Assembly: GCA_963422465.1 (NCBI GenBank)
Contig: OY730172.1
Span: 3,844,001-3,908,000, forward strand
Source: Lichina pygmaea
Lineage: Eukaryota > Ascomycota > Lichinomycetes > Lichinales > Lichinaceae
Reading direction: 5' to 3'
Length of the DNA: 64,000 nt
Below, in pieces: positions 33,258-45,394 of this stretch. Below the pieces are notes generated by a model. It was not told the origin of the DNA. It saw only the letters and a list, made by a program, of their open reading frames with translations, and did no database searches. The first letter of the stretch is position 1. Each line of letters begins with the position of its first letter. Both the position numbers and the translations under genes were made by a program.

Positions 33258-36030
33258 TTATAGCGGCTTGTGTAGACCCAGTGGTCGGACTCTGTCGCGT
33301 TCATCCCGACGAGGAAGAGCGAACTCGGCATAGAAGCCACCGTGGATGAGTTCGGCGGCCATGCGACGACGCTGAACGGGTATGTCTTCCTGGCTGTAGC
33401 TCAACGGACTGATGTTGTATAAGAGCATCTTGGCGGTGGTGACGGTGAAGACGCCACAGTCGTAGCCGTTCTCCTGGTACGGCCCGGGCGTCTCGAGGAA
33501 GCTCCATTCGTCCGCGACGAATTCGTTCTTGAGATTGTACTCGAGGAGTCCCTTGATGCGCTGCACGAAACGATCGGGGCTGCCGCCCAGAGAATCAAAG
33601 TACTCGACGTGCCTCGTACGCGGCGACAAGACGAGCAAGGTCCAGTGCGCCGACTGGTGCACGGGGATGAAAAGGCGATCCACCAAGAGCAGGTTCCTGC
33701 CGGCGATGTTGGCCCGCTTGAGCCATCGTTCGACGCCCTGGGGACCGGAATCGCGGAGCTTCGAATAGAAGAACGAGTTGAAGGCGTAATACGCCGGGAC
33801 CTCCCTCGGCCCAGCAAGCTCTGCTCCCGAGTCGACCACGAGCTGCAGATACGCATTGACAATCTCGTCGTTGAGCCATGGCGCCGCCGTGCTGCTGCGG
33901 GTCTGCACTCCCGGCCGTTGCCGAGGTAAGAGAGTCTCGAAATCTCGCCTGGTCAAGGCTTGGCCTTTCGATGTCCGCGCGACCTCCTGCGCCGAGGACA
34001 CCTGCATGACCTCGTCCAGCCTGGCCTCCCACTGATCGTCCAACGGCTCGATGGGGTGGATGAAAGGAACTCTTCGTCCCTCGCCCGGGAACATTGGACC
34101 GTCTTCCGTTTGCGAATCTGCGTCTGATTCGTCCGTGCCTTCCTCCGTGACGGTCCCGGCAGCCTCTGTGGTTGTCTCGGCCGCGTTGGCTGCTGCACCT
34201 GTCTCCGGCCTCGACCCGAACAAACCCATGTGCGCCATCAATCGAACTAGCGTTCCCGAACGGCTCTTCTCCTCGGCGGCGCGTGCCCCGGGCGACATTT
34301 CTGCCAAGACTCGATCCGATTCGAAGGCCGGCGCGTCTCTGACCGGTCTCTCTCCCAGTATCTCTGCCTTGAGGGAGTCGCCCATGTTCGCGGATGAGCC
34401 GGTGCTCTGTCTGAGGGGGTCGAACTCGCTGGCTGCCAGGTTGGTGCTTTCGCGGAGGGATTCGATCGTGCTGACTGCCGGGATGGTGTTCTCTGCGGGA
34501 GAGTCGGTCTTGATCCACGACATCTTGGAGACATCGAGGGAGTTGGCCCGCTCCTCCCCGACAAGCTCGCGGAGCTCGCTCATGTGAAGGCTCATCTCGC
34601 CTCTCGACATGGCTTCGTACGAATGTTCGAGAGTGGCGAGGGCGGAGGCGAGGGACTCGTACATTGCGTCTTCGACTTCTGCGTCCAACATGGTAACGTC
34701 TCCAGCGGACGAGGCGACCCTGCATGACAGCCGAGAGTCGTCGAGCGCGACACAGCTGGAATTCCACGGGCTTGTCTGCGGATCTCGGCTAGGCGCATCC
34801 GACATGATCGTGTCTCCGCCGGAAGAAGAAGAAGAAGAAGAAGAAGAAGAAGAAGAAGAAGAAGGCGTCTCGTACGGCCGTATGGGAACGTCGAATCTCA
34901 CTCTCCTCGGACCTTCCGAGCTCGGCTGCGGCGTGACGGGCGCGCGAGACCGGCCGGCGAGGAACTCCATCGCGACTTCGGTGGGAACGTCCGAGAGCGC
35001 CGACGAGTTGGTGTTGTCGCCGTCGAGAGGTGCGAGCGGGACGGAAGTGGCGTCGGGAGGGGCCCGAAGCCACGACTCGACCGAGCACAGATCGCGTCCG
35101 CCGCTGACGACGACCGGCGACGTCTGTTGACCTGGCGCACCGACAACTTCGCCAGACTCAAACGCGGGAGCTGGCCGACCGCCGCGCTCGACCGGTGAGA
35201 GCTGGTGTCCGCTGCCGGTGGCCGCTGACGAGGCTGGATCCACCCGGGAGATGGGCTCGCACGGCTCGTACGGCACGTAGCTACCCTCGCTCGCGACCGA
35301 GGTGGAAGGCGACAGCCTGTCCGTCGCCGAACGGTCCCTCTCATCGGGCCTGGCTCGATCGCGGGCTGGACGGGCCCCGAGAGAAAGGCGTTCTGCCTGC
35401 GACGTCTCCCTCTCGGCGGGGGTGTGGTCCACCCGGCCGCCAGAGCTCGCAGCGGACCGATCGGCGGCCTGCGACGGCCCGCTGCCGATCGGCCACTCCT
35501 CGCTGCTGACGTCGGTCTGTGGCCCCGCCGGAAAGATCGCGCCCGAAAGGTACTGCTCACCCAGAACTCTCGCCACCAACGAGGGGCCGCTTCCGCCAGA
35601 GACCGGCTCGTCCGGTACATCTGGGATGACGTAATCGCCATCGCTGTCGCGCTCGGGAGATGTCCGCTCGACCGGCGATGAAAAACCCAGATACGCTGCG
35701 GCGACAGCCGGGGCGTCCCCCGAAGGCGGGTCGAGCTCCATCGGAGTGTCCCAGTCGGCGTCAACGTCGATGTCGGTAGGGTCGGAACGAGGTGTGACCT
35801 CCTCTCCCGCCCGAGTAGTCGCCGCACCGGTGTACGGGACGAGGGTAAAGCGCCCATCCGGGCCTCGATATCGCTCGACGTCCGCGATTCCCATGGTCAT
35901 CACGACGTCAACCATCCCGGTGGCCTGGTTCCGAAGGGACCGCACACCGAAGGAGTGGGAGCCGATCTCCCCGACGTCGCCCAGAACGAGTTTGCTAACG
36001 TCTTCGTCGTCCTTGTCGTCGTCGTCATCT

Positions 36031-36070
<40 letters not shown>

Positions 36071-37112
36071 GTTCCGTACGGCTTGTGACGGGAGCCGGGG
36101 AAGACGGGACGGAGCCCGCAGACTGCGCCGGCTCGGTGACCTGTGACCCAGCCACCAAGACCGACGCAGCCTGGGAAGAAGCCGTGACCTGAGCGGCCTG
36201 CGGCGGAAGAAAAATGCTCGGCGTCGTTCCCGAAGGAGCCGGAGCGACCTGCAACGTCACGTTCAGGTTGATGGGGATGGGCGGGATGGCGGCTGTGGCG
36301 GCTGTAGCGTCTGCGGCGGGTGCTGTTGTGAGAGAGGGAGGAGCAACGGGAGCAGCGGCAGCGCCAGCAGCGGCAGCGGCAGAAACGGCGGGAGCCGACG
36401 CCGTGACCTAATTAAAGCGCGTCAACGTTTGGCTCCATTCCCGCGGTCGCAAAAGTCTGGGCTGCGTGTGGGGAAGACTTACCGGCGGAGAGTTGGCTGG
36501 TGCCGGCTCGTTGGCCGACGGCCTGCGACGAGCTCTCGTCCGCGTGCGGCGACGACGCGGCACTACGCTCCCCAGCTCGTCCCGGCGCACCTCGATCGAT
36601 GGGGCCCTCTCGACGCAGAGCCTCTTGAGGGTCCGACCGCCTTCGACCAGGCGCGGGCCCAGCCGACCCATGCCGACCCACACCTGCTCGAGGGGCATCC
36701 GGAGCCTTTTTAAGGCGTCCTTCAGCCTTTTGGCGGCCTGTCTCGCGCCCGAGTAGCCGGTCAAGCCGAGTGCGACCGCGAGCGACTGCCCGGGACGACT
36801 GGTCGCCCCGTCTCCCGGGCCACGGTGCACGACCTAGCGTCGAGTCAGCAAGTTTCACCGCATCTCTCATAAAAGGGTATCTATAAGACCACGCACCTCC
36901 TCCATAGAGGCCCAGTCCTCATCGTACGGGGTGGGAGCGGCGAAGTGCTCAAACGACCTCTTGCGAGGCCGACCACCGGCTGACTCCTCGACGCCAGCCG
37001 CTCCGGGGTACGAGACCCAGGCTCCCGGAGCGGACTGGGCGGGAGGGTCAGGGTGTAGCCCCGCAGGCCCCGCAGGCCCCGCCGACGAAGCGTTCTCCGA
37101 CGTGCTCTCCAT
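33258..37112 (-). CDS. ULP1: Ulp1-type SUMO/NEDD protease with very long disordered N-terminus
   Basis: Exons 37112-36897, 36833-36483 and 36407-33258 give 1238 residues, far longer than yeast Ulp1 (621). The C48 peptidase domain is the last ~220 residues: WLNDEIVNAYLQLVV, NSFFYSKLRDSG, then the catalytic set His ~1110 (SAHWTLLVL), Asp ~1127 (YFDSLGG), Gln ~1167 (PYQENG) and Cys ~1173 (YDCGVFT). This enzyme matures SUMO and removes it from targets at the nuclear pore and nucleus. Upstream are an Ala/Pro-rich stretch, an Asp run (D12), Ser runs and many acidic low-complexity segments without domains. A KRLKDAL-like basic block in exon 2 may contact other proteins. The first in-frame ATG is at 37112; an upstream exon cannot be excluded. 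Introns are GT-AG. Confidence 0.87.
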
Positions 37113-38114
37113 CTTGTCGGCCGTCTGCGAGATCGGCGACGAGGCTTCTCTGGTTCTGCTGCACACTGTCAGAAACACGCGTTTCCTCTGGTAGAACTCG
37201 AAAGTGACGGTGGAGTTCGAAAGCGACGGGTGAACGGCTAATTAGCTTCAAGCTCCCAGGGTGTTTCCACTTACGACTGCCTTTGGCTCTTTGTACGGTC
37301 ACCGTGTACAAGATCGACAACGAGGTTGATCACGGTGGTTGAAACGGCAAGCAGGATCGCTGGTGACGTTTCCGAAAAGTGAGCCGAAAGTGCTATGAAG
37401 AGGAAGAAGAAGAGCAGAGAGGGAAGGAGAAGAAGTTGGGGTTTAAATAGGCGTTTTCCGGCGAAGCCCTAGCCCTAGATCGTGGACTCACCTTGTGGCT
37501 CCACAAAATGGTTCTTGCGGAGAGTTCCATGGCGATGTGTGTAGTCAGCGGCCATTGTGGGGCGCTGTGTTAGTGGTGGGAGCAGCAACATCATCTGCGG
37601 CAGTGACAAGTGAATGTGTTATCGTCAACCTCTGAGGGTTTTGATGTTGACGATCACAAACCGGCAGGATGATGGAGGAGATGGGGTCAACAGCCGATAC
37701 ATACCGCTGATGGCCGCTTTGGACCTAGCGTGACAGCGGAGCCGCATCGCTGGCTGGCGAGATGCTATCCGTTCCCGCTAAGCCCTTACAGGCTGGTTGC
37801 GACACAGTCACGTGGTAGCGTACCGGCACACTAGAAGTCAGGGGCACTTACGTAATGAAGGACCCTAGGTTGCTGCAACTTTCTACCCCTGCATCAAGAT
37901 CCGCCTTCCCTCGACTTCTATTCGCTCCTTGACGATTCGACCAATTTCGTCAGAGGATAAATTTCATCGGACCCGCTCACTCGTTCCAGTTGCTCCTTTC
38001 GTTCTCGAAAAATTCTCCCATTCTCGTCGCTCCTTTCCGACCATTTCTCTTTGACCGACTGCTCTTCTTCTTCTGCCCCTTCTGCGCAGTCTACGACGGT
38101 GCAGGTCCTGCAAG
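37113..38114. other. Intergenic between divergent ULP1 and GH72 genes
   Basis: About 1 kb with no supported frame. It should hold both promoters. A CT-rich stretch at about 38000-38090 is the probable leader of the GH72 gene. Confidence 0.5.
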
Positions 38115-39773
38115 ATGCGTTCTCTATCGGTATGATCCCCCACCCGAGCAGTGGCTCGGCCGCTCGGTTGCTGATTACGTGCACGATAGCTTCTCGTACC
38201 GGCACTTTGTGCCAGCTTTGCTGCTGCGGTGCAGCCGATTGAGGTGGAAGGACGCTACTTCGTGAACAGCGTCACTCGGGCGCGGTTCCAGATGATCGGC
38301 GTCGAGTAGGATGACTCGAACCCCCTGCAAACGGAACAATGGTGCTGACGGTAGCGGCAGTTACCAACCAGGTGCGCAGTCTGGCTACGACCCCGCTTCG
38401 GAGAAGGATCCTCTGTCGGATGGAGACGTCTGTCTGCGCGACGCCGCTCTGATGCAGCGCCTTGGTGTTGGTCCACCTCCTCTGGCTTCCGTCCGGTGGT
38501 GCTGACATATGACGCTCAGGTCAACACCGTCCGAGTATACAACCTCGATCCGACTCTGGACCATGATCTCTGCGTCAGCATCTTCAATCGCGTGGGCATC
38601 TATCTGCTGCTGGACGTGAATTCGCCTCTGGGCGGCGAGAGTCTGGATCGCTCCAGACCCGCCGAGAGCTATCATGGCGGCTACCTGCGGAGAGCCTTTG
38701 GCATCGTCGAGGCTTTCAAGGACTATCCGAACACGCTTGGCTTCTTTGGCGGCAATGAAGTCATCAACGAGGACAGCCACGAGGACGCACCGCCCTACAT
38801 CAGGGTAAGGTTCTCCAGACCGCATGTCGAGATGACGCCCTGCTCTAACACAATCCCGACCTAGGCCGTGCAACGCGACCTCAAGAATTACATCGCCAAC
38901 CACTGCGACCGCGCCATCCCGGTGGGCTACTCGGCCGCCGATGTCCGCGAACTGCTGGACACGACCTGGAGCTACCTGCAGTGTTCGATCGAGGGCGAGG
39001 AGAACGACCGGTCGCGTGCCGACTTCTTCGGTCTGAACTCGTACTCGTGGTGCGGCGACGAGGCCACGTACGAGTCGTCCGAGTACAACATCTTGGTGGA
39101 GAAGTTCGCGGACAGCAGCGTGCCGGTGTTCTTCTCCGAGTACGGTTGCAACGAGGTCCGGCCACGGGTGTTCAACGAAGTGCAGGCCGTCTACAGCGAG
39201 CAGATGACGCCCGTCATGAGCGGCGGCCTGATCTACGAGTACTCCCAAGAGGAGGCCGACTACGGGTTGGTCGACATCGACGCAGACGGGTCGATCAAGC
39301 TGCGCGAGGACTATGAGAACCTGCAGCAACAGTTTGGTGAGCTGGACATCGCTCGGCTGTCGGCGGCTCCCGACGACAAGAGCGGCGCCAACGTCAGGCC
39401 GCCGACGTGCTCCGAGGACGGCGTGCCGGCCCACTCGAACTTCAACGTCACGTTCGAGATCCCGTCGCCGCCCGAGGACGTCGAGGAGGACATCGAGAAC
39501 GGCATCCCGGACGCGAACAACGGGGAACTGGTCGACGTGAGCGAAACCGAGGTCAAGCAGTCGGTCGAGGACAGCCAGGGCAAGCCGATCGAGAATCTGG
39601 CGATCACCCTCTTGGACGACGACGAGAGCAACGTGCCGACGCCGGTCGAGCCGGGATCCTCGCCGACGGAGACGGGCGCCGCGGCACCGGCTCTGCACGC
39701 AGGCTGTGGGCACCGGGCATTGGCCGTCGCGGCCACGCTGCTCCTTTCGCTCGCCGCGTCTACCCTGCTATAA
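38115..39773 (+). CDS. GPI-anchored 1,3-beta-glucanosyltransferase (GH72, Gas/Gel/Phr family)
   Basis: Exons 38115-38129, 38190-38305, 38361-38466, 38520-38804 and 38865-39773 give 476 residues. The 15-nt first exon plus the second encode a signal peptide (MRSLSLLVPALCASFAAAV). The GH72 barrel follows: VEGRYFVNSVTRARFQMIGVDYQPG, DPLSDGDVCLRD, NTVRVYNLDP, with acid/base Glu159 in FGGNEVINE and nucleophile Glu266 in FFSEYGCNE. The enzyme cuts and rejoins 1,3-beta-glucan chains at the cell surface, building the wall. No Cys-rich X8/CBM43 module follows the barrel, so it belongs to the X8-lacking subgroup. An acidic Pro/Ser-rich stalk and a hydrophobic end (LAVAATLLLSLAASTLL) signal GPI anchoring. 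Introns are GT-AG. Confidence 0.93.
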
Positions 39774-41240
39774 GAAAGACCTTCCTCACGGACCTGGAAT
39801 ACATAGAATAAAGACTCGAGTCTCATCCGGGTAGTGACCTCGGCCCAAACCCTCTCGCACACGCTATCGTCCCATGATCCTAAAGTCGTCCTAGAGCAAG
39901 CAGACCCTGGCTTGGTCCACGCGCCTCTCTTTTGAGTTTCATTGCCGGAGAGCGAGAGGGAATGGGTTCGATGGACGGCTTGTTTGACACAGCCACGATC
40001 AAAGGCTATTGCGTTTCCATTGCATTGGTGAGGATCATATCTTAAGTTCTTTGTTTGTAGCGTACATCGTGCGGTGGCATTTGGGGGGGGGGGGCGCCTT
40101 CGTCCGTGGTGTTAGCGTTGGCATATTCTACTTCGGTTGCGTATCTGATATACAGCAGTACACCAGTATGATACTACTCGTTCCAGGCTCCAGGCAGACA
40201 GAATCCCGAGATAGACAGTATCCCTGGAGCAGGCAGGTTCCCGGACCAGACCGGACCAGACAGATCCCTGGGGCAGAAGATATCCCTGCCCAATACAGGA
40301 TTCAGGTGCAGGCAATTACGTTACGTACCGTAGAACCCCAAAGTAAAAGACATCTCATCTCATCCCACCTCACCTCACCTCACCTCCACCGACGAGACCA
40401 ACGAAGACACGAGCAGAAGAGCGCAAGAATCTGTAGATCTTGACCTATCCATCCACGATACATGTCGCCTTGCACAGGTAAACGGTGTACATACTGGGCA
40501 TACCACGCAGGAACACCGTACGGGAGTACCTTGCTTCCATACAAAAGACTGCAGTCCTTTTCAGGGCACGTACGGAAGTATACGTAAGTTTACGTACTTG
40601 TCGACCGGGGACTCGACGGAGAGTTGCCCGAGGATTTGCAGGGGTGCAGGGAGCAGCGTCCCCCTGAGCGGCGGCTAAATTGCTGTCTGCAGGCAATGTG
40701 ACAGGCTGCAGAGTTTTCCCCTTCTTCTTTGTCGTCGCTCCTAGATTGAATCTACACAGTTGACCGGTTGTCAGCTATCAGCACCTCTCCAAATATACCG
40801 GTAGTCGACCGGCTGTCGGCTTTCAGTACGAAGTACGTAACGTACTCGTACGTGCTATCCAGCCTCTTGCGGCCACAGGGCTGAGACTGGCTTAGTCAGT
40901 AGCGGTAGTGTTATTCAGCTGGATCGGGGGCCATATAGCCCTCGGGTCTGAGAGGGCATCAATGATCATCATCTTCTCCCCACTCAGAGCAGGCCATTGC
41001 CTTTCAGCTCCAGCACGGCCTTTCAGCCCTTCAGCCCTTCAGCCCTTCAGCATTCCAGCATTCCAGCATTCCATCTTTCAAGCCTTTGTCCAACAACCAC
41101 AGCTCTTCCTAAAAGAGATTCCCCCCCCTCTCTCTCTCTCCTCTCCCCTTCTTCCTTCCTTTACATCTCCTCTTCCTGGCCCATTTATGTACAAAGAATA
41201 GACAGTCTTGTTCTGAAAGAGTTTCTTGGAGCAAGTAGTT
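39774..41240. other. Intergenic; no gene seen
   Basis: Holds a poly-G run near 40087, CTCACCTCACC repeats near 40370, GTAC palindromes at 40570-40600 and 40825-40850, a 9-bp CCTTCAGCC repeat near 41020 and CT-rich DNA near 41130. No domain-bearing frame. Confidence 0.55.
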
Positions 41241-41674
41241 TTTTTTTGATTTGATTCTTACACTGATTCGGCTGTTAAGCCATGCAGAACTTCTTGAAGG
41301 ATTTTTGTCTCTGGTAGACTTGACTCGGGGACCTCACGCATTTACCGTACACCCCGTGGTTTGTAGTGTACGTACTGTGGGAAAACCCCAAACCCCGTAG
41401 GGGAAATAGGAAAACCACAGTAATGAGGGTTTTGTGGATCTTGACGGATATCGGGTGAGCTATTTCTTGAGGGGTTTCATACATCTTGCGAGGAGTACAT
41501 TTTAGACAAGTTCTATGAATCTCGGGGGTTTTTGTGGCAGAATGTGGGGTGGGTCAGATTCGAACTGACGACTAGTTTAGTCAGGTTCTCCAGGCCCGAC
41601 ACTACTAGTTCCGGGTCATGGGTGCCACGTAGTGGGAAACTCTCACCAGCTTCCCGCTACACCATGCCGCCCCA
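41241..41674 (-). mobile_element. tRNA-derived SINE with a LINE-like 3' tail
   Basis: The 434-bp element lies between perfect 12-bp direct repeats GAGCAAGTAGTT (41229-41240 and 41675-41686). Read on the minus strand it starts with a tRNA-like head: GGGGCGG pairing 6 of 7 with CCACCCC about 120 nt later, an A-box-like TGGTGTAGCGGG, a hairpin GACTA-AAC-TAGTC like a class II variable arm, and a TΨC arm GTCAG-TTCGAAT-CTGAC containing the B box. The 3' end reads TCTGCATGGCT..., then CAGTGTAAGAATCAAATC and a poly-A run, closely matching the tail of both LINE copies in this window. Pol III promoter, A-tail, target duplication and shared tail together define a SINE moved by the LINE machinery. It has no coding capacity. 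Confidence 0.87.
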
Positions 41675-42349
41675 GAGCAAGTAGTTACAGTACTAAATCT
41701 ACATCTAGCGACCAAGTGACTAGAGTATTCTTACTCGTACGACAGCCTGGATGTATGTAGTGTCCTGGGCCATCCCGCTTAATCTGTCTGGCCTGTCTGA
41801 CCTGTCTGACCTGTATAGTTTTTACAGTACCCGCTGGCTGTGCAATGGCAGTAATGAGTTTTCATTTACCGTGCCTGTCGGTAAAGCGACATACGTACGT
41901 ATGTAGGGGAGCACTGTGGAGACGAGTTATATCGTGATGGTCGCCGGTGTCGCGTGGACGGCTATGTTCTTGATCATGCTCTTGATGATGCGATACGTAT
42001 GGGCGGGGGTACGGGGGTACGACGATACTGCCTCTTCTGCGGAAAGTGCTCTACCACACCTCTCTTGAAGGCACGACGTTCATGGCAGACCGGTGTGTTG
42101 TCGTGCGGTACTTCTTCGTCCCTCTTTTTTGTGGACAGAGCTAGCTCCCGTCCTGCTGGACGTTGCTTTCTAGATCCGACGGTCAGAAGGACGACGGTCA
42201 GGGGCTGGGGTCTCAGACAGGCAGGTCTGGGCGCCCTGGCGTGCTACGTTGAGACTGGCATGGCTCTCGTCCATGGAACAGCGTCCGTCGCTTTGGGAAT
42301 AGTAGACACGGAAGCAAGCTCGCTGTGGAGTGAATGACCCCCGCCGGTG
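41675..42349. other. Intergenic; no gene seen
   Basis: Sequence between the SINE and the 3' end of BUB3. Short frames only, at chance level; some GTAC motifs near 41890. Confidence 0.5.
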
Positions 42350-43625
42350 CTACTTGGCACCCTTGGCCCTGGCCTCGTTCTCGGCCAGACGTCTGAGGAA
42401 GATCTTCGTCTGGCCCTCGGCCGTGTAGTCGTCTTTGCCGTCCTCGAAGCCCGGACAGGACGCGATGGCAAGGCGCGAGCCGTCGGCCGAGAAGGCGAGC
42501 GCCGCGATGCTGTGCGAAAAGCGCTGGTACTGCTTGATGCGTCGCTTCGCGATGCCGTCCCACAGCGCCACTATGCCGTCGCCGCCTCCGGAGGCGAAGG
42601 TGCCCTGCACGGGATGGAAGGCCAAGGCGTTGACGGGATAGACGACGTCGACACCATCCCCCGCCGAGTTGGCCTGCCGATGGCATTTGAACGCGTATTT
42701 CCGCGCCTGGCTCGCCCCGCTGGGATCGAACCACTCGACCGCGACGCGCCCTTCGATGCTGCTGCTCGCGTACCCGGCGTCGTCGGGCATGCACGCCACC
42801 GCACGGGTCATGAACTTGAGACTCGACTCCCGACGCTGCCATGGCTCGACCTCGACGACGTTGGGGCTCGGTGGAGCCTGAGCGGCCTGAGAGGACACCA
42901 GCGCGAGCGCCTGCAGGTCGTAGATGTGTAAGGCGCGTGCTGCCATGGCGACGACCAGCTTCGTCGCCGTCAGAGACATGGAAAAGGGTTTGTACGGCAG
43001 GGGAATGGTGGCCGGTGGTTTTGTGGGGTCTGAGAGCGAATGCACATGCAGGGTCTTATCCCAAGATGCCGAGATGACGGTTGCTAGCAGGGAAGACGCT
43101 CGTCAGCATGAGAAGGAAGACCGCTGCGAGGCGCGGAAGGCATACATGTCTCAGGGCTGAACAGGACAGATCTGACGCCGAATTCATGCGTGCTGAGAAC
43201 CGTCTGCTCTCCGGTCTCTAAATCAACTCTACATGAACAGATCCTTTAGCCATCCCAACCTCCATCAAATCGAGCCTCACGAGGCATGATCTTTAGAGCC
43301 TCCGACTGACCTTCTCACATCGTGGTCGAGGCCGGCGGTGAACGCTTCCCTGTCGTCTGCCCCGAAACAGACGTCCAGGACAGGCGCCCGGTGCTCAAAT
43401 TTCCGGATCAGAGTGCCACTCGGTGCTGCGGCCGTGTCGTAGAGATGGACATGCCGGTCCCACGACGATACGATCAGGCGCGTCGACGAGCCGGGCGCGA
43501 ACTTGACAGCCGAAACCGCGTCCCCGGGTGGATCGGAGAGCTCGACTTGCTGTGCTGGACGATGGATCAGTCTGTGTCCAGCAACGCGTACGTATACTGT
43601 TAGGTGCCAGCTCACAGGTGCTCAT
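42350..43625 (-). CDS. BUB3: Spindle checkpoint WD40 protein Bub3
   Basis: Exons 43625-43616 (10 nt), 43554-43311, 43228-43146 and 43083-42350 give 356 residues, the usual Bub3 length. The start MSTSQQVELSDPPGDAVSAV and blades with LIVSSWDRHVHLYDT, GVRSVLFSPET, TVISASWDKTLHVH and YPVNALAFHPVQGTFASGG are typical. The signature RKYAFKCHRQ separates Bub3 from its relative Rae1. Bub3 binds GLEBS motifs in Bub1 and Mad3 and brings them to phosphorylated Spc105 at kinetochores. The tiny first exon was chosen because it restores phase and a family-like start. It is divergent from GPN2; start codons are about 230 bp apart. Confidence 0.92.
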
Positions 43626-43855
43626 TGTATCCTCATACGCTGATGGCTTTCGAGCTGGCTTATGCGTCTGGCGAGGTCGCGTCGCAAACAGCTACAGTAC
43701 GGTACTTTATGGTAGCTCTGAAGTGCCTCCGTACTGTCATCAACTGTGATTTTCTGCCAAACCCCACCCTGACCGCCAACGATTCTGCGGGGTACAAGTT
43801 ACAATCGTGATCGTACCCGCAGATTGCGCCAGACCTTCTTCCAAACACCCGCAAG

Positions 43856-45213
43856 ATGCCGTTCGCGCAGGTAGGCTGTGTTCCCTCGGAGCTGCTCAGA
43901 CCTGGCTAACTGGCGCCGAAGTTGGTCATCGGTCCGCCTGGGTCAGGCAAATCGACGTACTGCGACGGAAGTAGGTAGACGCCCCACTAGGTCGTTTGGC
44001 ACCTATTGGACCGCACCTCTCTGCTCTTCCTACCGGGAGCTGATCCGGCATCGAAAGTGCACCAGTTCATGTCAGCCATCGGACGCAAGTGCTCCGTGGT
44101 CAATCTGGATCCGGCCAACGACCGGACCTCGTATCCGTGCGCTTTGGACGTCCGCAGCCTCGTCACGCTCGAGCAGGTCATGGCCGAAGAACAACTCGGG
44201 CCGAACGGAGGAACCTTGTACGCCATCGAAGAGCTGGAGGGCAACTTTGACTGGCTTGAGCAAGGGTTGGCCAAGCTCGGAGGTACGGTGCCTACCCAGC
44301 AGCGTCGTCGAGGGCGCCTTCGTTGACCGCTACGGGTGTGGCCATCTACAGAGGACTACGTCCTCTTCGATTGCCCTGGGCAGGTTGAGATCTTCACGCA
44401 TCACGCGTCGTTGCGAAACGTCTTCTTCCGGATACAGAAGCTCGGGTACAGAGTCTGCTCTCACCGCCACGCTCGACCAGACTGGACCGCACCCCGAGCC
44501 ATCCTATGCTGACTTTATCTTCGCAGCTGGTCGTTCTCCACTTGACAGACTCCTATTGCTTGACACTCCCTTCGCTATATGTTTCGTCGCTCCTGCTGTC
44601 GCTGCGTGCCATGTTGCAGATGGATCTCCCACAGCTCAACGTGCTGACCAAGATCGACAAGCTTTCCGGCTACTCTGGGCTCGCATTCAACCTTGACTTC
44701 TACACCGAAGTCCAGGATCTCGATTACCTCGTCCCGCACCTCGAGAAGGAGTCCTCCATGTTCAGGAAGCCGAGGTTCGAGGCCTTGAACAAAGCCATCA
44801 TCGAGCTGATCGAGGACTTTGGCCTGGTTGGCTTCGAGACCCTGGCGGTAGAGGACAAGGGCAGCATGATGAAGCTTCTCCAGGCCATCGACCGCGCGGG
44901 CGGGTACGTGTTCGGGGGCGCCGAGGGAGCCAACGACACCGTCTGGCAGGTGGCGATGCGAGAAGGCGTCACGACGATGGACATCAGAGACGTGCAAGAG
45001 CGATGGCTTGACGCAAGAGACGAGTTTGACGGCTACGAGCGAACGCAGCTCGAGGAAGAGGCAGCTCGGCAGAACAGCCCGAGGCGAGAGACTCCGGATG
45101 ATCAGCCCGATGATGGCAGTGACGTGATGGAGGACTTGGCACGGCCATCCGTACCATCCAACGGCAGCAGTATCCGGGTTGTACGCAGGGGCGGACGAGA
45201 GGCAGCCAAGTGA
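43856..45213 (+). CDS. GPN2: GPN-loop GTPase 2
   Basis: Exons 43856-43870, 43922-43970, 44058-44282, 44352-44452 and 44527-45213 give 358 residues. The P-loop is GPPGSGKST (residues 8-16). SVVNLDPAND, the defining loop LGPNGGTLYAIEEL, DYVLFDCPGQVEIFTHH (switch II) and NVLTKIDKL (G4) follow in order, and GSY-like SGLAFNLDFYTEV marks the GPN2 subgroup. These GTPases act in pairs in the assembly and nuclear import of RNA polymerases II and III. The C-terminal ~40 residues are acidic and low complexity, beyond the usual end. The 15-nt first exon encodes only MPFAQ. Introns are GT-AG. It converges with POP5. Confidence 0.93.
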
Positions 45214-45394
45214 CATCTCAATGCCATACTACGTTCGTTTGTAGAATCTGCCAAAAAGACAGTCAGCTTCAAGCACCCCCTGTCCGCTCTCTGCACCGCT
45301 TACCTTTGACGTTGACGCCGCCAGAGGCACCAGGGAACGTGGCCGGGTGCCGCGAATGTACGAGCCCTTCTCATCCGTCCTACGGATATGACCG

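Noticed and set aside
33595-34767. 390-codon frame on the minus strand
   Set aside because: Out of frame with the SUMO protease, whose active-site residues are in the other phase; long shadow frames are usual in GC-rich DNA.
38385-39713. 442-codon open frame on the minus strand
   Set aside because: It is a shadow of the GH72 gene; the plus strand carries catalytic motifs, splice sites and signals.
41545-41673. Stand-alone tRNA gene on the minus strand
   Set aside because: The TΨC arm is convincing, but the acceptor has a mismatch, the D and anticodon arms do not fold cleanly, and the piece is the head of a 434-bp element with flanking duplications and a LINE-like tail.
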